Assembly: GCA_026419785.1 (NCBI GenBank)
Contig: JAODTK010002987.1
Coordinates: 186,001-250,000, forward strand
Reading direction: 5' to 3'
Source: Sclerodactyla briareus
Taxonomy: Eukaryota > Echinodermata > Holothuroidea > Dendrochirotida > Sclerodactylidae
Length of the DNA stretch: 64,000 nt
In this document: in pieces, positions 22,686-33,899 of the stretch
Position numbering within the stretch: position 1 is the first letter of the stretch
Layout of the letters: the number at the start of each line of letters is the position of its first letter
Made by a program: the position numbers and the translations under genes
Notes under the pieces: model-generated
The model's database searches: none
Told to the model about the DNA's origin: nothing
The model's input: only the letters and a program-made list of their open reading frames with translations

Positions 22686-23580
22686 TAGTCGAGAAGAGAA
22701 CGGGGGTTATTGCCGGCGCTCTTCAACGAAAAATACGGTCAGTGTTCTTGATGGCTGGGCCACTTGGCTTACTTAATACAATTCAAATCAAAATCAGTGT
22801 TCACGTTGTGATAGTAAGTGATCTGCCGGAGGTAGTTTCTCATTGCAAACGCCTTTCGTTCAGGATTATAATGGTTAACAAGTTACGCTTGAGAGACACG
22901 TCAAAGGTGGTTGAAAAGCGATGTGCATTAGAGGTCACTATGCGCCAAAGTTGAATTCCCCGGCCTCTGATCGTCTAGTAATTAAAAAAAAGGGGGGGGG
23001 GATTACGCTCACGCTTTGGAGGAAGGTTTCTCGAAGAGACTCTATTTTGTTTATCTCATGGGGAAGCTCTGAAATGTGTCCAGCCACGTTACCCAAATGG
23101 AGCCCCAATGTTTCAGCTGATTGAATGAGGCTGTTCTTTGTAGGTTGCCATGGTCTTGAAGACGATAGATGTGATCAATAGTGCAAAACTTCTTTTGTAC
23201 GTGTTTTGTACATCCAAGGTTAAACCCAAGAGCGTTCCAACGTAAACACGAGACAAACTAATTAGCCAAAACGTGAGCACCCTTTACGGCTACATACTGC
23301 CTATTTTAATGAGCTTAGCTGGACAACAACTGTTCTTGGTTAATATTACATCGTGTGAATGAAGATTCAGCAAGAGAGAGACGAAAAACAAATTATCAGA
23401 GGAGTCATGTTCCTTGGCTACCAGACTTGAACAGCCAGTCAATTCAGTTTCCCCATAATAGACCAAGTGGCTTGGAGACTCTGGATCAACAGGGTTTTTT
23501 GTTTTGAAAAGATGGTACTCAGAGAACTCATGGTACTCCGGATCATCAGTTCTAACAAAAAAAAACAAAACAATATGAAA
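22686..23580. other. Anonymous sequence, no supported gene
   Basis: No family is recognisable in the short frames at 22622-22954 (which starts inside the hAT end) or 22921-23124. A run of A followed by G at 22984-23000 is error-prone. Confidence 0.5.
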
Positions 23581-23589
23581 AAACTGAAT

Positions 23590-23745
23590 TCCCTAGTGAA
23601 CTACTATAAAATTAACAGTATTTTTTACTGTAACTTTTGCTTGGTTACTGTAGGATTCACAAGTAAATTATGGCAAACTAAATTACAGTCAATTACTGGC
23701 AATTCTACAGCAAATGTTTTACAGTGTACATTGGATGCCACTTTT
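23590..23745. repeat. ACTGTAA/TTACAGT-rich repeat, possible MITE fragment
   Basis: The words ACAGTA, TTACTGTA, TTACAGT, AATTACTGGCAA and TTTTACAGTGTA recur in both orientations over 150 bp. The pattern is palindromic, with ACTGTAA and TTACAGT arms, and resembles the short inverted-repeat elements common in aquatic animal genomes. Ends and target duplication are not resolved. Confidence 0.4.
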
Positions 23746-24120
23746 TCTGGTTACTCAAATTGGGTTCATGATTCTGACAGGTACCAAAAAATGAAAGTAA
23801 GTAAACGTGCCTGGAGTCAGCGTCGCAAAAAACGATGATCAGGTTGCGAACCGCGACAACGGCAAGGTGTCACATGTGTTGGAGAACATGACCACCTCCA
23901 ATATGACCCCCCTTCAACATCCTACAACGTTGGATGCCACAAAGTATCACTTTCGATTTTTGATTCCTTGACGAAGTAAGAGGAATCTATGCAGTCACGT
24001 CGTGTGTGTGCGTGTGTGTCACCAGTTGTAAACACGATAACTGATCAGGTTGAGTAGACCAGGAACTACTTGGTATGTGTGTTTTCTATGTTGAGTACTG
24101 AACCCTATTGTTTTGGGGTC

Positions 24121-24153
24121 AGGTCAGAGGTCATCTGAGGTCACCAGAGGTCA
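24121..24153 (+). other. Four AGGTCA half-sites, spacing 1-4-4 (copy 1)
   Basis: AGGTCA occurs exactly at 24121, 24128, 24138 and 24148, giving a direct repeat with spacer 1 and two with spacer 4. A GGGTCA overlaps the first by one base. Direct repeats of AGGTCA are the known binding sites of nuclear-receptor dimers (spacer 1: RXR/HNF4/PPAR types; spacer 4: thyroid-receptor/LXR types). Binding here is only a possibility. Confidence 0.6.
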
Positions 24154-24432
24154 AAGGACGAGGGACCTGTAAAACACGATAAGTCCAGATGGTTGGTCTG
24201 ATCAGGTTGGAATTTGCTGTGTAGCTTTCTTATGGGGAGTACAGGAAACCATATTGTTTTTGTTTAGGTCGGGGTGAATTTTGAACAAAAATATAAAATT
24301 TGTGGAAAGACGATATTTCAGCCAATTTTGGCTGGTAAACACGATAACTTCGACCCCACCTGGATGGACGAATCTCATACTTGATATGTGTGTTCCCCAT
24401 GATGAGTGAATGAACCCTATTGTTTTGGGGTC

Positions 24433-24465
24433 AGGTCAGAGGTCATCTGAGGTCACCAGAGGTCA
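24433..24465 (+). other. Four AGGTCA half-sites, spacing 1-4-4 (copy 2)
   Basis: AGGTCA occurs exactly at 24433, 24440, 24450 and 24460, the same arrangement as in copy 1, 312 bp downstream. All four words and spacings are intact in both copies, although the intervening sequence of the two repeat units has diverged. Confidence 0.6.
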
Positions 24466-24639
24466 AAGTCTGAAAACCGTGGAATATTAGTGTGTAGCTT
24501 TTTTTATCAGAGTGAAGGAACCCTATTGGTTGGTTGAAAAAAGGGAATGCAGACGTATGTTGGCCATAATAAGCTGGTACAATCTTCCGTTTCTCCTCTG
24601 GCTATAGGTGGTCAGATAGAGTCAAAGAATCATAAGTTC

Positions 24640-24871
24640 CTTTCGGCTTTTGGTTCTATTCACGGCGGATATCAGTTGGATGGGAAAAGAATATGATATC
24701 CAACCAGACAACTGGAAAAGGGTGTTACTGAATAGAAAATACGTACTGGAACAACTTATGTTTTCAGCCGCGGAAGCTCTCCTAAAAGTTATCAGATGTC
24801 AGTGCAATGGAGTAGAAGTAGTAGATGATGCAGCGGCCGGGAGCATGACCAAGGGTGGAGACAAATTATGA
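24640..24871 (+). pseudogene. Possible cysteine-rich-module protein remnant
   Basis: The open frame ends with AAEALLKVIRCQCNG. A preceding WMGKEYDIQPDNWKRV segment and, in another frame, SSR.CSGREHDQG follow the order of a module seen in many uncharacterised marine invertebrate proteins, where an aromatic tract precedes RCxC and a run of cysteines and histidines. Only one CxC pair survives here and the frame shifts directly after it. I do not know the function. It may be part of a mobile element or a decayed host gene. The assignment is from memory and weak. Confidence 0.3.
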
Positions 24872-24944
24872 GAGAAAAGAGGACAAATTATGAGATTGCC
24901 CCAATCATTGTTGCCCAGATGGGAGGTTCTTATATTTCGTTCAG

Positions 24945-24962
24945 TTAGTTAGTTAGTTAGTT
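24945..24962. repeat. (AGTT)n microsatellite
   Basis: Four and a half copies of the tetranucleotide AGTT. Confidence 0.85.
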
Positions 24963-25516
24963 CTCGTTCGGGGAATGTTTTGAAGGCCTAGTCGTATGTC
25001 GAATGTTCCACATTCATATGCCAATTACCAGTTGAGAGCCGGGGGGCAAAACGCTGTTTCAAATTCAGTTATTACTTGTTTCTTCAATCTTATGAATGGT
25101 GAGTTTGTGAGTCATTAAGAGATATTACCGTGTAACCACGGGTTAGACTATACAAGGTTATCATCATGTGATTGTGTAACGAACGACACATGATATGTCA
25201 TATGGACTGAAAGAAATGACGTAGAAAATCAGGAAAGGCTTGCAACCCACTACGAGTCGATCGATAACATAACTACAAATAATGTGTATATTAGTGGGAT
25301 TATGCAAGCTACGAAATGATGTCAGTGATGGGAAAAAGAAAGAAAAACCATTCCTACCGCAGTAACGTTTCTTCTACTGAAACTACTGCCCTACTTAGAA
25401 CGATTGTCAAGTAAAGTAACTTACATAACTATCAGAATATACAGAATCCTCCTGAGGAAATCTTATATACAACTGACTATGTAGATCCATACTCATGTCA
25501 AATATATACTGATGCT

Positions 25517-26605
25517 TAAAGGGGAACTCCACGCAAGAGACATATTTCCGTACTTTTCTGGCCATCTTTTCAACCACTTACTCCGTATTTTGAGCGGCCC
25601 CCCCGAACGACCCTCCAAGATCAAAACACCGAGTTCAAACTTCACGCCTTTGGTAATGCGCCATAACTCAGCGCTACTGTGCACAGCGCCATCTTAGCGT
25701 GATATTGAGAATCCTCCTCAATTGTGACGTAAACGGCGACCCAGACTGCTATTTATAACCGAATAACACGATAACAATGTTATACCAGTCCAATTATGAA
25801 CTGTTATTTGATTACGTCAGTTAAAGTTTTACCATGGCCTTGTCGAAACAATCATACTTAATAATCTGTACTACCCCTTCCCCTTTCGAAATTTGCATTT
25901 TCACCCCAGTTCTTGTCGAAAATTTCGAACAAAGTGCCTGGATTTTGCCGACATTAATCAATCTGACCAACACAAGCAGTCACATGATTAAAATGACCAA
26001 TCAGATTATGCGCCTTCTACGACGACTGTCAATGGGAAAGTTGTACAGTGAATCTCCACATACACTTAACTCAATGGGCATCTCTGATAGACTTTGTGTG
26101 TAACGGTCGGATAGAGCGAGTTCGAAAAGGTTGTTGGCGAGTGGGCAATTTATTGCTTCTGGTGATATTAATTCTAATCGGTTGTAGGCCATAACTTCAC
26201 AAGAAATGATTGGAGACTCCCAGTGTAATTATGCATCCAATTTGTTCTCAATGAAAAGTATTCTTTGTTTGAAAGACTTATGATATGAAACTGGTGTTCT
26301 GCACTTCTCAGCGCTGAGCGCTAACTCACGTACGTACATACATGCAACACTGAGGCTATGCTGGTTGTTTGGTCGTTGAACTTCGTCACGAATTGGGGGA
26401 TATTTATATTTGAAAGTTGTGCAATAATGGCGCTGTGCACTGTACCGCGCTGTGTTATGACTATGCAACCAAGGGCGAGACTTTGAATCCATTGTGACAA
26501 TGATAACGGAGATCTTTCAAGTCCATCAAAACACCGTTAGGAATGTCTGAAAATATCTAGAAATGCAAGGAAACATCCCTCTTGCCTGGAGAGTTTCCCC
26601 TTTAA
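25517..26605. mobile_element. Non-autonomous DNA element, TTAA target sites, ~180 bp inverted ends
   Basis: TTAA occurs at 25517-25520 and 26602-26605. Inside these, the left end starts AGGGGAACTCC and the complement of the right end starts AGGGGAAACTCTCC. Both continue with (A/G)CAAGAG.(C/G)AT.TTTCC. Similarity resumes deeper, with ATAACTCAGCGCTACTGTGC on the left (from about 25662) against ATAACACAGCGCGGTACAGT in the complement of the right, both followed by GCACAGCGCCAT. The inverted repeats thus span about 180 bp. The 1,081 bp interior carries no recognisable transposase (best frame 25834-26103 has no motif), so it is non-autonomous. TTAA target duplication is known for piggyBac and Kolobok superfamilies. 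The AGGGG start is not the usual piggyBac CCC/CCT start, so Kolobok-like or unknown is equally possible. Confidence 0.85.
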
Positions 26606-29600
26606 TGATCACGACTCAATAACAATGACCCACTAATCGCATCGTTGGTAATCGGTAGTCTATTTCGAGGATATCTTTCAAGGAAGGAAGTTCATTTGCT
26701 TTTAATGAAAATCCCCGACTAAATTGAAGTCACTATCGTATCAGACATGCCTCATCTGGCTCCTTGCTGCGGGAAAAGTCACATGACATTTGCCTGACAG
26801 CAGCGACGATCAGTTCGAAGACAAAAAATGTTGTCCGTGATTCAAGAAGATACGCATAGATTGACGCGAATCAAAGGGTTTAGGAGGTGACATAGCGGAA
26901 TAATGTTTTGTTCGTCTGTATATTCGGTGCATTTGAAAGAATCATTCTCGTTGAGATGTTACACCCATTCAACTGCTCGTGAATCAGGGTTATGTTTTCA
27001 GTATATACGTCATAGTGGGCGAAATCTGCAAGGGGTTTTAACCTGACGTTGAAATAATCGATTGATTTGCCGATTCATTTTTTGTGGTGATTTACTTGTC
27101 GACCTCCATGACTTCACCATCATGAGAATAAAAAAAAAAAATCTCCGTCATGTCATTGAAAGTTGCCAATAATACGGAAACCCTCCTGTGACGCAAGCGA
27201 CGTTTGATGATAACAGTTTGTAGGGATCATACCATAATCTGGTCTGTCAATAATAAAACAATTGGCTTTGATTCTCAATTGCATCCACCTCTGTGTATGG
27301 GTTCATCTACGTAGTGAAGGCAGGAGCGGCTTTGACGTCCCCGACGGAATTAGGTGGGTCCACGTTTATTCGTATTGACAAATGAACACTGAACTATGCA
27401 GCATCCTTGGAATATCGCGTTTTTTGCCTAATTAGATAACACTGCAGCATATAATATCTTTCACAAGGACCATGTTCTCAGTTATATCTTCTTACTTGAC
27501 TAGGACATAGTTGTTTACCCAATCGGGAGCTAAACGTTTCCTAGGGCAGATTTGATATAACTAGTGCATACGTCCAAAGCGTTGTAATAAACTCGTATCG
27601 TACGTACCGCAAACTGTATATTATATTATATTGTTTTTTTCTCAAGGTTGATGTTTGGTTTTGACTAATCGCAATTGTGACTTCATTTTGGAATATCAGG
27701 AATAGTAGTTATGAGATTAGTTGCATAATATTTGAGTCCGCTGAATGAAGATCAGTTCGTCAGTGTGTGCGCATATTCGAAATGGCCAAACCCCGAAAAA
27801 TCTCTTTTTGAATGGGAATTGGTAAATGAGCTTGAAAATCAATTTTATAATTTACGTTTAATTACGTGTTCGATTACACTACATGCTGGTGCGTCAGGGT
27901 ACTTGTTTCACCAGCTACCGAGTTTACGGTAATTTCGTTTTTGATAGAAAAACATAACCGTCGTGGCAATCGAAAGATCATAGTATATTAGTGTTGTGGC
28001 CACAGTGTAATCTAGTATAGATATCGAATAACCTCTAGAGAGAGTCAACTACAGTTCACGTTATCGATATTGCCTCAACTATCAATATTGAACAATGACA
28101 ACCTTTAATAGAGAGTAATTATTCAGTGATCATTATTGAGAACATATCACATATTATTTCACCAGCTGGCGATATTTGATCAGAGTGAGTGTATAGCCGA
28201 ATATAACAACCAAAAACTTAGCACGCCATTGCTTGTGTTGGAGCGCCTTGAAGCCCATACTGCTTGTCAGTTAGCCTTTATCAATTAAATGCAGCGACAT
28301 TTTTTGCAGAGATATTCGACGAATAACGACCAAGTTTTAGTGTAATTGCAAATCCTAAACACGCACTTTCATGCGCAGTAGCCGGATTCCTCTTAATGAG
28401 TAGGCCTATAAGGAATAATTTGTTTTGACGTATAGGTGAGTGAAACAACAACGAGAAGTATTTTATGGCAAGTCATAAATATTCACTTGATCCAGTACAT
28501 TTGTGCCTTGCCATTTGATTTTACTGTATCGGAGTTTTCCATCTCATTTGACAGAACTGCGTAAACTTCCTAAGAATACGAGCAACAATGCAACATGATC
28601 ATCACCAGAATTTGACTGGTAAATTAACTGCCTAACAGAAGCGAAAAATTATTTGGTATACTCCTAATATAGAAAGAATGAATGACAACCGATCATCACT
28701 ACTACATGCCTGGTACAACAGAAACAAAATATGTAAATCACACAGGTATATCTGTGTATCAACTATCCCTTAACAAATTGTACGGAACTTTGATATGATG
28801 GGAATGAATTTGTGATTGAAAAATCAACTATACGCCGTGACTAATTATATCATCACTCTTGACAGAACGTAGTATAGTAAAGAATAGTGTAAAAACAATC
28901 ATTGAATAATATCAGCATTGAAAAAAGTATGATATCAAACGCAGTAATATTATGGAAACACTTGTGTAAACCCATGTGTTCACCACACAGATCGATCCCC
29001 ATTTAATAATTATTCCATCTTTGTTTGGCGGGAAGAAATGATTAAACCTACATAAAAAACTGTGTTTTACTACGATGTATATTGAGTCAGCGGGAAAACA
29101 CCCGTAGTACAATACCTACTCCTCGTATCCAAATATTCGTGGGAGATATAATTGTTTATAAATCTTACAGACAGAAAAATCCTCCCATTTCCTGCAAACC
29201 CCATTGGGAAATCAAACATTACCTGGTAGGATTGTTTTGGAGACCTCATTTCTAGCCTAGCTGAAACAGAGGCGAAATGAGCGGAACTGAAACGTCGACC
29301 TGGTAACCATAAAGGTCAGATATAAAGCGAACATTATGACGGCAATTCATTATGGAATAGGAATACATGAACAACGGGTAAATGCGTAGACTGATATAGC
29401 GATAAAGGAATAGAGCTTTCTGTATATCGATGGACATTTAGCATGCGCAGAATAAGTGAAAGGTACGTAAGCAGCGTGTTTGCTGCTGCTAGACGCCAAT
29501 TATTATCAAAATTCCCTCGCGCAATTTTACAATTGAGGGAGCATGTTCAATCTCGTCAACGAAAGCTGATCAGGTGGTGAGAAGATTGCGCGCACTAAAT

Positions 29601-30435
29601 GGTATAATCGATTCACCATGGGGCATCTCCTAAATGGCGGAACACGCGTCCGATTTTCGAAATCCATATATGACACAAATCTTAGTAGTCAAATCAATAA
29701 TGTTCAGACTGGCTAAAAATATGAATCTCATTGGTATCGATGATCATATTCCCCGTCTCCTCGCACTTTTGCTGAGACCAAGTGGAACAGTACAGTAAAA
29801 GAAGAGAAAAAAAAAAAAGGCACGGTAACTATACCAAGATCATTTGTAAAAAAATATTGCAAAGTATGAATGAATACTACATATAAACCGTCGAAATAGG
29901 GATGACGTGAATGTGACATCAATGAATTACCGATATCCTTAAAATGATCTCTCACAACAAGAGATGCGTGCCTGCTGTTAAAAATAACCTTTCCCTAGTT
30001 GCTGTCCAATCACATGGAAGTGTCAAGTCGCTCTTTTGCTCAATAATATTGACATTAGATGAAAGTATGCATTTCACTTGACATACACATTTTCTATTGA
30101 CAAAATCCTCGTGAAGAGAAGCAGCTATATCTGAAGCATATGGTACGGATCAATGGTACGGATGTCTGTGCTTTGGAAGTACATGTTTTCCATTCAACTG
30201 ATGTGTTTTTAATATCATTCTTTGTTTCTTCTCCGTCAAGCTTAGTAGGAATTCCACTGGTCGGGGGATTCGCGATAGTCACCCACGTTCAACCGTTTTG
30301 GGTTTTTTTTTTTTTTTATCAGGATACTCATACCACTCAACCTAAATTTAAATTCAAGATAATTATTGGTACCTTTTTAAACGGAGATATAATTCAGTCA
30401 CCCCTTCGGTCATTTTCATACTAGCACCTTGTCTG
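26606..30435. other. Anonymous AT-rich sequence, no supported gene
   Basis: No protein motif, inverted terminal repeat or tandem array is visible. Short poly-A and poly-T runs occur at 27128-27140, 29806-29818 and 30303-30317. This could be intron or intergenic DNA. Confidence 0.45.
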
Positions 30436-30439
30436 TTAG

Positions 30440-30545
30440 AACGAGGGAGACTGGGCACGAACCGGATCTGAACTACGACTCTGTATTGCAGGTGCACACC
30501 CCTTTTCTTGCTGAGATATCGTACCTCGCTGGCAGAAGCAAGTAA
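30440..30545 (-). mobile_element. tRNA-like SINE head, degenerate
   Basis: On the minus strand GTGCACCTGCAATACAGAG is followed by GTAGTTCAGATCCGG. The complement of 30464-30474 (AGTTCAGATCC) matches the B-box consensus at 9 of 11 positions. The order resembles an anticodon arm and T-arm of a tRNA. The A box is weak. Confidence 0.4.
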
Positions 30546-32119
30546 GGTGATGAACGAACACCAGCTCGAACCAGCTAAATCAGTTAGAGCCTCTCTACAA
30601 TTGGCAGCGTCTCCGAGAGAAGCTGGTACGCGCTGTTGAACCCGAAGCGATAGAGGTCACGTACCAACTATGGGAATCCACCATGTTGCTCATCCAGCAT
30701 CCTGTCCAATCTAGGCAAATGATCGTATCATGAAATATCGCAAGAATATATATATGGGCTGAAACGTTAGAAAACAACGTAAACAGTAGTGGCGAGGTCA
30801 ATACTGAACATGCTCTTCCCATTCATTTACCATCGATAAAAACAAAAGTATTGTAATCTGACTTACCTCGATGTGATTGCCCTTAAATACTACAGAATCA
30901 AATGACTCATGGTATCTAATTCTGTGGGCGAGAACTATCTCCTTGGTTTTCCAACGCAACGTGGTAACGTCTAAACCCAGTGTTTCGTTTTCATACTGCC
31001 GGTACACTGGCTAACAAACTCTGTCGTTCGAAAGGAGAAACTTGTAGGTGCACATATAAAATCAAAGGAAGCCAGTGAAAGCAGTAATGGGACAGCAGTA
31101 TCACATGCACAAGAGACAGGTGTACTATCAAAAGTATACGGCAGCAATTATTGCATAGAGCACGTACTCGATATAACCGGATGAACAACGAATAGAGACA
31201 GAAAGACCTCACCGTAAGACCTCTGGGTATTTCTAATTTCAACATTCAACAAATGGGTTGACCTTACCCACTGATTCGCCGAATTGCCATCATTGTCAAC
31301 AAACCAATGTAGGTGGTATTATCAGCTAATTTTACAATGCATCACAGGAGAGGTGAAACGTATATCATACTTTAAGCAGTGAATAAGGGGCCAGGGCAGA
31401 CCCAGACCAGACCAGCCATGAGAGAGTTGCGATGCTGGAACATCACCTGGTGTCGAGGGTCACTACACAATCTGCGATCGAATAATAAACTTAGTAGGCT
31501 TAAAGCCATCCGATCACATTGTGTGGGAGCTAGACATTCATTCTCATCAACTTATCGCAGGTGGGTGGAGTTGCATACTTTCTGGGGATGAAGAGGACTC
31601 ATCCCTCGTGTATGAAGATCCATATGTTTGGAGATAATGGACCTAAAACGTTCACATATTCTAACATATGGCAACATATGGCAACGTATGTTGCAGCTAC
31701 AAGATGTATAATGAAGATATGTGACTTTGGAGTATTTAGGTAGTTGGATGATACAAGACTGCTTCCAGAAGATAATTCTCAATATACCAGTTTCTACTTG
31801 AAGACTTTCAAAAACATCTCAATCAATCATTTTCTTCGGACCCGGATATTTTCCTACTTACTGTGTGGCCTTATCTGGTTAGTGGAGAAAAAAAAAGACC
31901 GGGGTTGCTACCAAAACGGAGGGGGTTAGGGTATTCCAATCGGACAATCTCACTATGTGCTGTGTGGTACTTCTCCAGTGAAGCACTGTCAAAGTCCGGA
32001 GAATGGAGCCTGCTATAATTCGGGAAGTGAATTTTACTATCACGAGACAGTAATGGACAGTCACTTTAGCGCCGTATTTGTGGGGAAACAGCTCAATGCG
32101 TTCACATTGGTGTCGGTGT

Positions 32120-32370
32120 CAATCGCGCACTACATAGCGCTCACCCCTTTCTGTCCACACCAGGCAATAGAACAGCTATCTTTCTTCATGGATCCTGAGA
32201 GACTCCATATGAGTAACATCACATGCAGAGTAACTCTTCTCACTTGGTGGAATGAACAATTCAAACGAAGCGCCTTGCTGAAGGACAACCTAGACATGAA
32301 CCAACAGCTCTTGGATTATGATTGATGCATTAGCCAATTAGGCTACCGCGCTCCCCACCAAAAAAAAACA
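32120..32370 (-). mobile_element. tRNA-derived SINE with A box and B box
   Basis: On the minus strand, TAGCCTAATTGG (complement of 32334-32345) fits the A-box consensus TRGCNNARNNGG. It is followed 31 bases later by GGTTCATGTCT (complement of 32292-32302), a B-box-like word. Downstream comes GTCCTTCAGCAAGGCGCTT, a phrase like the conserved 'TTGAGCAAGGCACTT' part of many deuterostome SINEs. An A-rich run lies at 32358-32384 on the plus strand, i.e. upstream of the SINE start. The open frame on the other strand, 31957-32325, is antisense to this and probably meaningless. Confidence 0.6.
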
Positions 32371-33304
32371 AAACAAAAAAAAAATCGGCGAGCAAGCAAA
32401 ACCTCATCCATTCCTAATAGTATCACCGGCATGAAAACAAACTCTCTGTGACTTCCCATAGTCTTAACATAACTAAAGGCGGGTACCTATGAATGATCCA
32501 CAGAGACAGATGGGGTCGCAGTGCCCTATATTAATCACAATTGTTATAACCATATCATTATGTAGTGTAGCAAACACGACACCACACCGCAGTTACCGAA
32601 AGGGTACGCGCGAGAATAACCGCGTACTTTCTAATTCGATCAAACCACTCTAATGTTTTTTCTTTTGTGAGGATGGATTTCGGTCCCTCGAAGAAAAACA
32701 TCCCCGATAGGATTACAAACATTTTTGTCAGGCATTATTGGTGTATTTCTCACAGACCTCATCTCCTCGTCACGTGAAATCATACTTCCAATCTACTTCA
32801 ACCGAAGACCGTTTATCAGTTAACCTCCCACCCCCCCCCCCATTCCTTCATTGTTCTCTCTCCAATCCAGGTGCAGTAATTTGAGTATATAAAATTCCTA
32901 ATCTTTTAGACTATCAATGACAACTCTATTAATGCCCGCGTCAGCGAGGCTTACTCCGGATCCGAGTCACATGAACTATGGCACATATGCGGTCATGCAG
33001 CTGGACAGAATGTCATTTAATGTTTCTTCTTCTGATGAAACGGGAGAAAGATTTCGTTTGGGGCAAACACAAAACAATCCCACGATCTGGTTGCAACGAC
33101 GTCCCATTCTTCCGAGATATGAATAATAATAAATCAAAGGCCATATTTTCACACTATTACGAGGAAATCAATTGTTTTTGTAATGTGAACGAATTTGCTA
33201 TAAGACGGTCGTAATCAACTTTTTATTATGCTATTCATATATTCAGCTTGTTTCCAGTGGGTTATGTTCAGACCGCCTAGTACCGAAAGAGGGTTGTGGT
33301 GCCA

Positions 33305-33375
33305 CTAGGTTAACCAGCTCAGTTGTAAGACACCAAGACTAGTAGTTTCATACTCAAGTGCACGGTTGTCTACTG
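33305..33375 (+). mobile_element. tRNA-like sequence, probable SINE head
   Basis: The plus strand reads CCAGCTCAGTTGTAAGACAC (A-box-like, 33314-33333), then an anticodon-arm-like CAAGACTAGTAG and a degenerate B box, GTTTCATACTC (33344-33354). The D-arm resemblance is strong, while the T-arm is damaged. It is not a functional tRNA gene. Confidence 0.45.
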
Positions 33376-33863
33376 CCCTTCTACTGCGCCACGGTGGAGG
33401 GGGTTTCACAACACTCTGTCGACTTTAACAACCAAAAATTCACTAGTGACGTAAGTGCCTGTTTTATTTGGCAGAGGGGCCTTCTGAAACACATTGGGTA
33501 CGCTTTCTTCTCATTCAATGGACCCCCCTTTCAGAATAAAACAACTAATCTTCTTTCGGAATAAAAAATACTTCGAATTGAAACATCCAAATTATATTTC
33601 GGAATGCAATGTAACATATCGGCTACTTATACGTAATACCGTACCTATTGTTGGTTTCGGAATGAAGTTACTTCGGGATGAACATACGACAGAATGAAGG
33701 CATGTATCTGCATGGCCTGTCCTGACCTAGCTGGCTTGTTAACCTAATAATCGAAATACGGTAGGATGTATCGGGTAGTGAGTAGACGAAACCTTTTGCT
33801 CTCATAGTTAGAAGATGGACGGGCTGAGAGTAGTTTCATAGGATTTGTTTGGTTAACACTCAC

Positions 33864-33886
33864 GGAGGAGGAGGAGGAGGAGGAGC
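33864..33886. repeat. (GGA)n microsatellite
   Basis: Seven copies of GGA in an otherwise anonymous region. Confidence 0.9.
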
Positions 33887-33899
33887 GAAGAACTATTGT

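Larger units (their letters stand above)
24020..24485 (+). repeat. Two tandem copies of an AGGTCA-array dispersed repeat
   Basis: Copy 1 (about 24020-24155) and copy 2 (about 24330-24470) share, in order, GTAAACACGATAACT, a ...CTTG(G/A)TATGTGTGTT block, GAACCCTATTGTTTTGGGG and TCAGGTCAGAGGTCATCTGA. The period is about 312 bp. The same order of motifs, with more changes, occurs at 63600-63790, and fragments appear at 57300 and 60770. I recall this family as a high-copy repeat in marine invertebrates, but cannot name it. Confidence 0.8.

Noticed and set aside
31957..32325. 122-codon plus-strand open frame as a gene
   Set aside because: It is largely antisense to a tRNA-derived SINE with A and B boxes and a conserved SINE body phrase. 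No protein family is recognised.
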